A stretch of 64,000 nucleotides of DNA from Pectinatus frisingensis. GTDB taxonomy: Bacteria > Bacillota > Negativicutes > Selenomonadales > Selenomonadaceae. The notes beneath the pieces were generated by a model. The model saw nothing but the letters and a program-made list of their open reading frames with translations. It did no database searches and was not told where the DNA came from. Of this stretch, positions 27,976 through 36,304 are shown in pieces (the first letter of the stretch is position 1; every line of letters starts with the position of its first letter). A program made the position numbers and the translations under genes. The DNA lies in contig NZ_WIQU01000069.1 in NCBI RefSeq assembly GCF_015732285.1, positions 1-64,000 on the forward strand, read 5' to 3'.

Positions 27976-29376
27976 GTGAAAAAAATTTTTTATAGAGTAT
28001 TTAGTTCAGTGATTTTTTTACTTATTGTTTGTCAGGCAGCGGCATTGGCAGCAAATCGTCCAATAAGTATGAATGCTGCCCGTTCCAGCATATCACAGGA
28101 AAAAGTGCGTGTTGTTTTTCAGTTTGACAGTTTACCGGTATATCAGACAGCGGTTGATCAGTCCGGTAAAAATATAACAATAGATTTTTCTGGTGTGGAT
28201 GCAGCAAAAGTACAAAGTGTGATGAATATTAATGATGATGTGGTCCAGACTGTTACTATTAAAAACACGCAGTCAGGCTGTCGTGCAACCATAGCTTTGA
28301 ATCAGGTGGTGCCTTATGAAGTTAATGTATTGCATAATCCAGACAGAATTTTTATCGATATACAGCGTTATTACGAACATTCTATAACACAAAATGTTGA
28401 AAGCGGACTTGATTATACGGTATATAACAGGCGTAATGAGTCAGGTGTGTTGAAGGCATATATATTAAATGTAGATCCTGCCAAATTTACTTTTGTTCCG
28501 GTGCTGGGCGGCGGGCGCACGTTAGGCAAAAATACGGTGTCGAGTATGTCTGATTATTATAATGCCGCAGCTGCCGTTAATGCATCATATTTCGGCGGTA
28601 CTAAAGATGTATATGGTTTAACTAAAATAGATGGAACAATAGCAACTACTACTTATTTACCGCGCACTGCTTTTGGAGTGGACAACAATAATAAACCAAT
28701 AATTGCAACTGTCAATTATGATGGGAGTATTCATACCAAGAATGGTGATTTTCCGATAAGTGGAGTAAACTGTGAACGTAGTGCCGATACTATTGTAGAA
28801 TATAATTCTTTCTTTGGCAGCAGTACGGGAACCAATGAATATGGAATAGAATATACTGTAGTTAATAATAAAATAGCCAAAATTAATACCAATGATACAA
28901 CGCTTCGTGATGGACAAACAGTTATTTCAGCGCATGGAAGTATGAAAGATAGTCTTAGCGGGCTCAAAGTCGGTGATGAGATGACGATCAATGAAAATTT
29001 AGGGACTGCATGGAATAATGCTTTGGAAATAGTAGGTGTGGGACCGCGGCTGGTAAAGGATGGGCAAATCAGTATAAATGCCGATGAAGAGCAAATTGGT
29101 CCGGATGTGACAGGAGGACAGGCACCACGTACTGCGGCAGCAATAAAAAGTGACGGACATGTATTATTAGTTGTTGTTGATGGTCGCTGTGCACAAAGTG
29201 ATGGATTGACTTTAAATGGGTTGGCACAGTTATTGACTCAATTTGGAGCAAAAGATGCTGTTAATTTTGATGGCGGCGGTTCTTCTGAAATAGTGTTAGG
29301 CGGAGAAATTGAAAATACTCCTTCAGATGGGATGGAACGTCCGGTTGGTGTAGCATTGGCAGTTGTCAAAAGATAA
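27976..29376 (+). CDS. Exported phosphodiester glycosidase with N-terminal AMIN-like domain
   Basis: The 466-aa protein has a signal peptide (IFYRVFSSVIFLLIVCQAAALA). An AMIN-like beta domain (about residues 35-140, KVRVVFQFDSLPVYQ to RIFIDIQRYY) is a fold that targets amidases and secretins to the wall. Then comes the NAGPA/DUF2233 domain: AAVNASYFGG, EIVGVGPRLVKDG, APRTAAAI, VLLVVVDGR and NFDGGGSSEIVLGG. Hydrolysis of an envelope phosphodiester-linked sugar is inferred. I choose GTG at 27976 (GGGAG 12 bases upstream), which gives a classic MKKIFYR start; TTG or ATG codons at 27949-27955 are alternatives. Confidence 0.83.
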   Translation: MKKIFYRVFSSVIFLLIVCQAAALAANRPISMNAARSSISQEKVRVVFQFDSLPVYQTAVDQSGKNITIDFSGVDAAKVQSVMNINDDVVQTVTIKNTQSGCRATIALNQVVPYEVNVLHNPDRIFIDIQRYYEHSITQNVESGLDYTVYNRRNESGVLKAYILNVDPAKFTFVPVLGGGRTLGKNTVSSMSDYYNAAAAVNASYFGGTKDVYGLTKIDGTIATTTYLPRTAFGVDNNNKPIIATVNYDGSIHTKNGDFPISGVNCERSADTIVEYNSFFGSSTGTNEYGIEYTVVNNKIAKINTNDTTLRDGQTVISAHGSMKDSLSGLKVGDEMTINENLGTAWNNALEIVGVGPRLVKDGQISINADEEQIGPDVTGGQAPRTAAAIKSDGHVLLVVVDGRCAQSDGLTLNGLAQLLTQFGAKDAVNFDGGGSSEIVLGGEIENTPSDGMERPVGVALAVVKR

Positions 29377-29406
29377 TAGGAATTTTTATGTTTATAAAGA
29401 TTCTTC

Positions 29407-29434
29407 TTGCTATTAAACACTTCTAATGTATAAT
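29407..29434 (+). promoter_or_regulatory. Promoter of the 29500-29861 pair
   Basis: TTGCTA (29407-29412), a 16-base spacer and TATAAT (29429-29434), 66 bases before the ATG. Confidence 0.55.
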
Positions 29435-29499
29435 GATTATTAAGATATTATAAATTTAGAAATGTTTAATCAGATATATATAGCAGAGGAGTTGGGAAA

Positions 29500-29799
29500 A
29501 TGAAGAAGAAAATATTGGGAATAGTGTTGGTAGGTATTATTGCACTGGCAGGCATTTATCATATGGCATCGGCACAAGCAGTGACTAATGAAGTATCCGC
29601 GTTATCAGGGACTGTATCATGGACGGCACAGCCGGGGGCAACGGTGCAGGAGGGAAATGATTTGGTAAGAATAGAAACAATGACGGGCAGTACAGCAGCT
29701 TGTCGGGCTTCAGCCGATGGCGTGGTAAAGGAAGTGCTGGTATCACCTGGACAAATGATAAAATCAGGTCAGATAGTAGCAAGAATAGTAGTACAATAA
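29500..29799 (+). CDS. Small exported biotin/lipoyl-like (barrel-sandwich) domain protein
   Basis: The 99-aa protein is a signal peptide (ILGIVLVGIIALAGIYHMASA) plus a single barrel-sandwich hybrid domain. It shows the carrier-protein pattern GATVQEGNDLVRIE, then ADGVVKEVLVSPGQMIKSGQIVARI. In biotin carriers the hairpin reads AMKM with the modified Lys; here it reads ETMTG (residues 59-63), so Thr62 replaces the Lys and no biotin or lipoyl group can be attached. Such domains also occur in HlyD-type adaptors, but the coiled coil and other domains are missing. GAGGAG is 8 bases upstream. It precedes the S55 gene by 61 bases. Confidence 0.8.
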   Translation: MKKKILGIVLVGIIALAGIYHMASAQAVTNEVSALSGTVSWTAQPGATVQEGNDLVRIETMTGSTAACRASADGVVKEVLVSPGQMIKSGQIVARIVVQ

Positions 29800-29860
29800 A
29801 ATATTGGTTAGATTAGGAAGTTGGTTAAAATCAGAAAATGGCTATTTTGAGGTGAATTTA

Positions 29861-31840
29861 TTGCAAAAAAAATTAAAATACTTAATTGGGATATTAACTT
29901 TCTTTTTATTGACAGGAACGGCTAATGTTATGGCGATGCCGGAAATTTTAACTACCCAGCAATTGCATCCGGGTATGATCGGTACGGCTAAGACGGTTGT
30001 ACAAGGCAATGAAATAGAAAGTTTCAATGTAAAAATAATTGGAGTAGAGGATAATGGCAAGGGCGCATCCAAACAGATAATGGCAGAAGCGTATGGACCT
30101 ATTATAAATGATACTAATGGTGTTATTCATGGTATGAGCGGTAGCCCGGTGTATGTGGACGGTAGATTGATAGGGGCAGTTGCCAGAGGAATTGGCAGTG
30201 ATACCAATCCGCGGGTATTTTATATAACACCAATTGAAGATATGCTGCAGCTTTGGCAGTTTCCCGATCCTAAGGCTGATACGGGCCAGATAAATCAGGT
30301 TAAAATCGATTTGCCCAGTAGTGCGCAGCGTGTGGTGGCTGATAATGAGGAATTAGCCAGACTTTTAAAAAAGGGTCAGCCGGCAGCAAATAATAATATG
30401 GCGGCTGTTACCGCAAGAAAAGTAACGAAAGCAGCAAAAGCCGCAATGCAGTCTGAACAACAAAATAATACAGCTGAAAAGGCAGTAAAAACAGAATTTG
30501 TTGATATGACTAATTGGAAAAATAAATATGGTGGGGAAGATGATACGGTACAGGAAGGTATACCATTGGCCGTTAATGGCTTTTCCGGTGCGGGATTGGA
30601 TTATTTAAAAAAAGAATTGGCTCCATTTAATATGTACCCATATGAAACTGGTCTAATGACGACAAAACAAAGTACCGGCAGCCTTGTTGGCAATACAGCG
30701 GTGCAGCCGGGAAGTTCTGTTGGAGTAGCACTTTCCTACGGTGATTTTTCTGTAGGGGCGATAGGAACAATTACAGCCATAGACGGTAATAAAATACTGG
30801 CTTTTGGACATCCGTTCACATATCGTGGCAATGTTAATTATTTTATGACGGATGCCGATATTGTTGGAACAGCCAGCGGATTAGTAAATGGGCAGAAAGT
30901 GTCATCTTTTGGTAAGATAATCGGACGGATAAATCAGGATCGTTATTCAGGTGTCAGTGGTATTATCGGCAAATATCCGTCGGTGGTTCCGATAAAGGTC
31001 ACAGTGGATGACAAATTGCTTGAACGGCATAATGTTTATGCTGCAAACATTGCATATGATGAAGATCTGCTGCCTAACTTAGCCGCCAGTATTGCATATG
31101 CTTCACTTGACAGGACAATTGATAGTTTAAGCTCGGGTACAGCCAATGTTGAGTTCGCCATTAGGACGAATGCGGTGGACTCCGGTAAAATTACTCGTAG
31201 CAATATGTACTATAATAATGCTGATGTGGGGCAATTTTCCGTTGGCGAATTATTGCAACTGCTCAATATCATTTGTGCTGACACCAATAAGCAATATGAT
31301 ATTTTAGGAATAGACATGAAACTTTCCTTTGACGAAAAACGCAAAACAGCTTCAATAATAAGTGTTGTTCCTGATAGAGCTGTTGCTTATCCGGGCGATA
31401 TAGTGAATTTAAAGGTTACATTACAACCGTACCGTGGACAAAAAGAACAAATACTTGTACCTTATACTATACCTAAAAATGAAGCTTCGGGCGAAATGTA
31501 TCTGGAAATACGGGGCGGCGGATTGATACCGGTGGCAGCACTGGCTATGCAAGGGGTTGATCTAAGTCCGGAAGAAGATAAAACTCAGACGGCATCTGAT
31601 AAAATAAACGATTTTTTGCAGACTGATAAAAATAATGATATTATTGTCGCGCAAATTGCGCCGCCAATAATGAGTGATAAAGAACAGAAAAAAGCGGTGG
31701 AAGATGCTTTGAAAGTACAAAAACAGCTGGAAGAAAGCGGGCAGCTGGGGAAAAAACCTGCAGCACCGCAGGAAATTAAGGCTACTACCGATTATATTAT
31801 TGATAATGTGGTTAGAATTAACCTGGTAATTAAAAAATGA
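29861..31840 (+). CDS. Exported SpoIVB-type (S55) peptidase domain protein
   Basis: The 659-aa protein starts at TTG 29861 (AGGTGA 5 bases upstream) and has a signal peptide (YLIGILTFFLLTGTANVMA). The region HPGMIGTAKTVVQGN to GMSGSPVYVDGRLIGAVARG resembles the Ser-containing part of SpoIVB, with the likely nucleophile near S95. The motif GNKILAFGHPF, matching the His-containing block, comes later near H317, the reverse of the SpoIVB order. A beta-rich C-terminal region ends in NVVRINLVIKK. The role is unknown; in a diderm without evidence of sporulation here, a periplasmic processing role is inferred. Confidence 0.82.
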   Translation: MQKKLKYLIGILTFFLLTGTANVMAMPEILTTQQLHPGMIGTAKTVVQGNEIESFNVKIIGVEDNGKGASKQIMAEAYGPIINDTNGVIHGMSGSPVYVDGRLIGAVARGIGSDTNPRVFYITPIEDMLQLWQFPDPKADTGQINQVKIDLPSSAQRVVADNEELARLLKKGQPAANNNMAAVTARKVTKAAKAAMQSEQQNNTAEKAVKTEFVDMTNWKNKYGGEDDTVQEGIPLAVNGFSGAGLDYLKKELAPFNMYPYETGLMTTKQSTGSLVGNTAVQPGSSVGVALSYGDFSVGAIGTITAIDGNKILAFGHPFTYRGNVNYFMTDADIVGTASGLVNGQKVSSFGKIIGRINQDRYSGVSGIIGKYPSVVPIKVTVDDKLLERHNVYAANIAYDEDLLPNLAASIAYASLDRTIDSLSSGTANVEFAIRTNAVDSGKITRSNMYYNNADVGQFSVGELLQLLNIICADTNKQYDILGIDMKLSFDEKRKTASIISVVPDRAVAYPGDIVNLKVTLQPYRGQKEQILVPYTIPKNEASGEMYLEIRGGGLIPVAALAMQGVDLSPEEDKTQTASDKINDFLQTDKNNDIIVAQIAPPIMSDKEQKKAVEDALKVQKQLEESGQLGKKPAAPQEIKATTDYIIDNVVRINLVIKK

Positions 31841-31851
31841 ATGAATTGACT

Positions 31852-31887
31852 AAAAAAAATAGTAAATTAGTATTTACTATTTTTTTT
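31852..31887 (+). terminator. Terminator after the S55 gene
   Basis: Perfect 16-bp inverted repeat of A8-TAGTAAAT and its complement ending in T8, loop TAGT. It separates the S55 gene from the mla operon. Confidence 0.9.
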
Positions 31888-31938
31888 ATTATTGTTAAAA
31901 TCATTAGATAGGATGTTAAATAATAATAAGGATGTGAA

Positions 31939-32706
31939 ATGATGTTTATACTGGAAAAAATCGGTGCCATTGTTTTAAAAGCGCTTGAAACATGGGGCGG
32001 ATTTGTGATATTGTTTTTACAGACATTGCGCCAGTGTAAACGAGCTCCCCGGTTTAGTCATGTATTGGAACAAATGGCCCATTTGGGTGTTGATACATTG
32101 CCGATAGTTGCACTTACATTATTATTTACCGGTATGGTTTTGACTTTGCAGACTGTTGCGGAATTTTTAAAATTTGGTGCACAGTCGACAGTTGGCGGAG
32201 TTGTGACAATTGCCGTGGGAAGAGAACTGGGACCGGTGCTGGTAGGTGTAGTAGCGGCCGGACGAGTAGGAGCTGCAATAACGGCAGAGTTAAGCACAAT
32301 GAAGGTTACGGAGCAAATAGATGCCTTGAAGGTAATGGCTGTTAACCCAGTGGGATATTTAGTGGTTCCTCGTTTAATTGCCTGCATGTTAATGCTTCCT
32401 TTGCTAGTGGTGTTTGGTGACATAATTGGCTCATTTGGCGGCTGGATTGTGGCAAATTATTATGGGATATCATCTTTTATGTATATGCAGTCAATAAATA
32501 CATTTGTGATCATTCATGACTTTACGGGCGGGCTTATTAAAGCTGTGGTATTTGGTGCTATAATTGCTACAATAGGTTGCTATTATGGCATGAATGCGGC
32601 AAACGGGGCTGAAGGTGTAGGTAAGGCTACAACAAAATCGGTTGTGGATGCAATAATTGCTATATTTTTCTTTAATTGCTTTTTGTCGATGCTTTTATAC
32701 CGGTGA
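31939..32706 (+). CDS. mlaE: MlaE-type ABC permease for phospholipid transport
   Basis: Inner-membrane permease of the Mla phospholipid system. The 255-aa protein has about five or six helices and the family blocks RELGPVLVGVVAAGRVGAAITAEL and MKVTEQIDALKVM, followed by RLIACMLMLPLLVVFGDIIG. It is followed by mlaF and mlaD. mlaB and mlaC genes are not in the window. The start ATG has AAGGATG upstream; the second ATG at 31942 is equally possible. Confidence 0.95.
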   Translation: MMFILEKIGAIVLKALETWGGFVILFLQTLRQCKRAPRFSHVLEQMAHLGVDTLPIVALTLLFTGMVLTLQTVAEFLKFGAQSTVGGVVTIAVGRELGPVLVGVVAAGRVGAAITAELSTMKVTEQIDALKVMAVNPVGYLVVPRLIACMLMLPLLVVFGDIIGSFGGWIVANYYGISSFMYMQSINTFVIIHDFTGGLIKAVVFGAIIATIGCYYGMNAANGAEGVGKATTKSVVDAIIAIFFFNCFLSMLLYR

Positions 32707-32716
32707 GGTGATGCAG

Positions 32717-33448
32717 ATGATCATAAATTTGGTAGATGTGAATAAGTCTTTTAAAAAACATAAGGTATTAGAGCATATTAATTTGTCAGTAGAAAAGGGA
32801 GAAACAATGGCCATTATAGGTGCCAGTGGATCAGGTAAAAGCACTTTACTTAAACTGATGATTGGACTGGAATATCCTACTAGTGGTCAGATATGGATAA
32901 AAAATAAGGATATCACGACATTAAAAGAAGATGAACTTGATAAAGTACGGCTTAGTATGGGGATGGTTTTCCAATATTCAGCATTGTTCGATTCAATGAC
33001 TGTAGCGGATAACGTGGCTTTTGGACTTAGGGAACATAGTAATTTATCTGAAAATGAAATACAGCGTGTAGTTGAAGAAAAACTTGATACTGTGGGTCTT
33101 AAAGGCTTTGGTAAATATCTGCCGAATGAATTGTCCGGCGGAATGAAGAAAAGGGTAAGCTTAGCCAGAGTAATAGCATTTGAACCGGAAATAATTCTTT
33201 ATGATGAACCGACATCCGGTCTTGATCCGATTATGGCCGGGAAAATTGATAAATTGATAAAATATACACAGGAAATGATGAAAGTGACGTCAGTAGTCGT
33301 TACGCATGATATTAACAGTGCATATTACATGGCGGACAGAATTGCCATGGTTTATGAAGGACAAATAATAGCAGTAGATAATCCGGATAATATAAAAAAC
33401 TCCACTGATGAACGAGTGAGGGAATTTATCCATGGTGGAAAAAGCTAA
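32717..33448 (+). CDS. mlaF: MlaF-type ABC ATPase
   Basis: ATPase that powers the MlaE permease. From the ATG at 32717 (GAGGTG 6 bases upstream) it is 243 aa. It has Walker A GASGSGKST, Q-loop MVFQYSALFDSMTV, signature LSGGMKKRVSLAR, Walker B IILYDEPTSGLDP and the switch His in VVTHD. The frame is open upstream inside mlaE, but that extension (MLYFSLIAF) is not typical. It begins 10 bases after the mlaE stop. Confidence 0.96.
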   Translation: MIINLVDVNKSFKKHKVLEHINLSVEKGETMAIIGASGSGKSTLLKLMIGLEYPTSGQIWIKNKDITTLKEDELDKVRLSMGMVFQYSALFDSMTVADNVAFGLREHSNLSENEIQRVVEEKLDTVGLKGFGKYLPNELSGGMKKRVSLARVIAFEPEIILYDEPTSGLDPIMAGKIDKLIKYTQEMMKVTSVVVTHDINSAYYMADRIAMVYEGQIIAVDNPDNIKNSTDERVREFIHGGKS

Positions 33449-33477
33449 TACATTATTTGCATGATGGGAGTGAGAAC

Positions 33478-34758
33478 ATGACAACAGAAGCTAAAGTGGG
33501 CGCATTTACTATAATGGCACTTATCTTAGCATCAGTGATCATCGTTCAATTGGGACATATCAGCTTTGGCGAACCACCGCATTACAGTGCGACTGCACTG
33601 TTCAAATACGTGAATGGACTTAAACCAGGTGCGCTGGTGCGTTATGCCGGTGTTAATGTGGGAGAAGTAAAAGCTGTAAAAACCGATGGAACCGGAGCTA
33701 AAGTTACTTTAGAAATAAGAAAAGATGTAAAAATACCAAAGTCTTCTACAGTGACGATAGCCAGTGACGGCATTATGGGAGAAAAGTTTGTTAATATCTA
33801 TTCCGATGGCACTGACAATGGTGTATATATAGCAGACGGGGATGTAGTAAATGGCACTGAAGAATATACGATTGAATCATTGGTCGCATCAGCATCTCAA
33901 ACATTAGATAAAGTCAATGATTTGGTTACATCAATGAATAAAGTACTTGGCAATCCCGAAGTACAAGATTCACTTGTGGAAACTGCTGCAAATCTGAAGA
34001 ATATAACAGCTAATATGGATGAGGCTACAGCTGTTCTAGCCAGAGTGTCGATTAGCAATGAGGGTAATATAAATGATATAATACAAAATATGACATTACT
34101 TACTTCAAGTATGCAGCGTACAGCGGGCAGTGTTGAAACTATGGTTGATCAATTGAATGGTGACGGGCAATTAACGAATGACATTCGTGCTACGGTAGCT
34201 AATATGTCCAGCACCAGTGCAAGGATTGAACATATGGCGGCAAATTTGGAACCGGTAGTTTCAGATCCACAGACAGCTGACGACTTACAGAAGATTATCC
34301 ATAATGCCAAAAATGTTTCTGATCGAGCTGATAATATGATGAAAAAAATCAGTTCAATAAAAACTAAGGCCGGTGCCGATATTTTGTATAGCGGCGGAAA
34401 ATCAGATATGATGCTGAATGCTGACTTGAAAGTATACAGTAATAGTTCTAATGATTTTCTGCTGTTTGGCGGTGATGATATCGGCGGGGATAATCCAGCG
34501 ACAAATTTGCAGTTGGGAACAGGAAATGATTCTTTTTCCGGACGTATAGGGCTTGTCGATAATAAGGCTGGAATTGGCTTGGATGCATATAGTGGGCCTT
34601 GGAAGTTTTCTCTTGATGCATATGATACTGATGATATAAGATTGAAGCTGCGTGGGCAATATCGGCTGGCTCCGGATTTTTATTTATTGGGGCAGATTAA
34701 TGATGTTAACAAACAGACGGATAGAGCTGCATATTTAGGAATACGCAAAGAATTTTAG
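33478..34758 (+). CDS. mlaD: MlaD/MCE protein with predicted C-terminal outer-membrane barrel
   Basis: Substrate-binding MCE protein of the Mla system. The 426-aa protein has an N-terminal helix (VGAFTIMALILASVIIVQLG), one MCE domain (about residues 37-115, NGLKPGALVRYAGVNVGEV and GIMGEKFVNI), then a long Ser/Thr/Asn-rich helical stretch to about 300. The last ~110 residues alternate polar and hydrophobic in about eight to ten strands and end in LGIRKEF. A C-terminal aromatic residue is the outer-membrane barrel signal. E. coli MlaD is about 183 aa and lacks this part. GGGAG is 7 bases before the ATG. Confidence 0.9.
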   Translation: MTTEAKVGAFTIMALILASVIIVQLGHISFGEPPHYSATALFKYVNGLKPGALVRYAGVNVGEVKAVKTDGTGAKVTLEIRKDVKIPKSSTVTIASDGIMGEKFVNIYSDGTDNGVYIADGDVVNGTEEYTIESLVASASQTLDKVNDLVTSMNKVLGNPEVQDSLVETAANLKNITANMDEATAVLARVSISNEGNINDIIQNMTLLTSSMQRTAGSVETMVDQLNGDGQLTNDIRATVANMSSTSARIEHMAANLEPVVSDPQTADDLQKIIHNAKNVSDRADNMMKKISSIKTKAGADILYSGGKSDMMLNADLKVYSNSSNDFLLFGGDDIGGDNPATNLQLGTGNDSFSGRIGLVDNKAGIGLDAYSGPWKFSLDAYDTDDIRLKLRGQYRLAPDFYLLGQINDVNKQTDRAAYLGIRKEF

Positions 34759-34805
34759 TAAATATAGTTTTAGGATGACGTACATTTTAGGAGGAAATCG
34801 TTTTG

Positions 34806-36266
34806 ATGAAACATAGTCGTAATTTATTTAAAAACTTGACTGCCATGGTTTTAAGCGGTATTACAGTAATAACGCTTGGTAATACGGCATTTGCTCGTGA
34901 AATGTCGTTACAGGAAAGCGTGCTGGAGGCTTTAAACAATAACCATACAATAAAGCAGGAAGAAAGTGATGTCGAAAAAGCTAAGGCCATGCTTGGTGAA
35001 GCACAGGGAAACCAGGGAGTTAAACTTACTTGGACAGGGACAGTCAACAAACTGGGAGGACATTATTATAATAGTAATAATATAGATCATTCCTATGGCA
35101 ACACTGTGACGGCAAGCCTGCCATTGTATGCGGGTGGACAGTTGGATGATAACTTAAAAAGCGCTAAACTGGGAGTTGACGTCAGCAACTATACATTGGA
35201 AAATACCAAGCAAAGTATACAACTCCAAGTGATACAAAGTTATTATCAGATATTGAACAGCCAGAATATAAAAGATGTACGTCAAAATGTAGTTAAACAA
35301 TACAGTGATCATGAACAGATGGCGGAGGCAAAATATAACGCAGGCGTGGTACCAAAATCTGATTTGCTGCGGTCACAGGTAAACTTGGCTGATGCGCAGC
35401 AAAATCTTACGAGTGCAGAAAATGATCTGCAAATAGCGATAAGTGATTTTAATAAACTTATTGGTCAGGACTTAATGACAGATGTTCAACCTAGTGATGA
35501 TTATCTAACTAATTATAAATTTACACAGACACTACAAGAATGTATGGATGAGGCTGTAACAAATCGACCTGATGGAATAGCCACCCGTAAGGCGGTTGAA
35601 CAGGCTCAGCTGGCAATATCAGCGGCAAAGGCGGGATATTTGCCACAAGTGTCCCTTGTTGCACAAAAAGATATAGCTGGTAATAACATGATGACTAATG
35701 ATCAAAGTGATAAATCGGCAGTTGGCGTGCAGGCAAGCTGGGATCTTTTTGATAGTAATGTAACGCATTCACAAGTGAAGCAGGCTGAAGCAGCACTTAT
35801 ACGTGCACAGCAGGAACAGGCTGATATGGATGATCAAATACGTTTGGATGTGCGGCAGGCTTATTTATCAATGGAAGCGGCACTGAAAAATATCCATACT
35901 ACACAGGTGGCAGTGGCTCAGGCTACGGAAGATAATAGAATAGCTCAAGTGCGTTATCAGGCTGGTGTGGGTACTAATAGTGATATTTTGGATACGATTT
36001 CAGATTATGTGACAGCCCGTATGAATTATAATCAGGCACTTTATGATTATACTGTAAGCATAGCTTCATTGAATAAAGCCATGGGACTGGATGCACAATC
36101 GATAATTAATGATTTGGGTGGTAAAGGATCTGTTGTACCGACTGTAAGTGAAACAGTATCTGCACCGGTAGCAAATGAAACGGCGGCCGCACCGGCAGTT
36201 CAAGAAGAAAATGATTCTACTGAACTTAATGTATTGGATCGTGGTAGTGCACAAGCGGATAATTGA
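34806..36266 (+). CDS. tolC: TolC family outer-membrane efflux protein
   Basis: The 486-aa protein has a signal peptide (NLTAMVLSGITVITLGNTAFA) and the duplicated TolC layout: helical repeats with RSQVNLADAQQNLTSAENDL and RYQAGVGTNSDILDTISDYV, separated by barrel strands such as NTVTASLPLYAGG and VGVQASWDLFDS. It forms a trimeric channel that joins inner-membrane exporters. The C-terminal tail is Ala/Glu-rich. AGGAGG lies 11 bases before the ATG (8 before a TTG at 34803). Its place after mlaD suggests a link with lipid or drug export. Confidence 0.92.
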   Translation: MKHSRNLFKNLTAMVLSGITVITLGNTAFAREMSLQESVLEALNNNHTIKQEESDVEKAKAMLGEAQGNQGVKLTWTGTVNKLGGHYYNSNNIDHSYGNTVTASLPLYAGGQLDDNLKSAKLGVDVSNYTLENTKQSIQLQVIQSYYQILNSQNIKDVRQNVVKQYSDHEQMAEAKYNAGVVPKSDLLRSQVNLADAQQNLTSAENDLQIAISDFNKLIGQDLMTDVQPSDDYLTNYKFTQTLQECMDEAVTNRPDGIATRKAVEQAQLAISAAKAGYLPQVSLVAQKDIAGNNMMTNDQSDKSAVGVQASWDLFDSNVTHSQVKQAEAALIRAQQEQADMDDQIRLDVRQAYLSMEAALKNIHTTQVAVAQATEDNRIAQVRYQAGVGTNSDILDTISDYVTARMNYNQALYDYTVSIASLNKAMGLDAQSIINDLGGKGSVVPTVSETVSAPVANETAAAPAVQEENDSTELNVLDRGSAQADN

Positions 36267-36304
36267 TATTAAGTTTTAATTAATGTTTGTCAGGAGGAAG
36301 ACAA

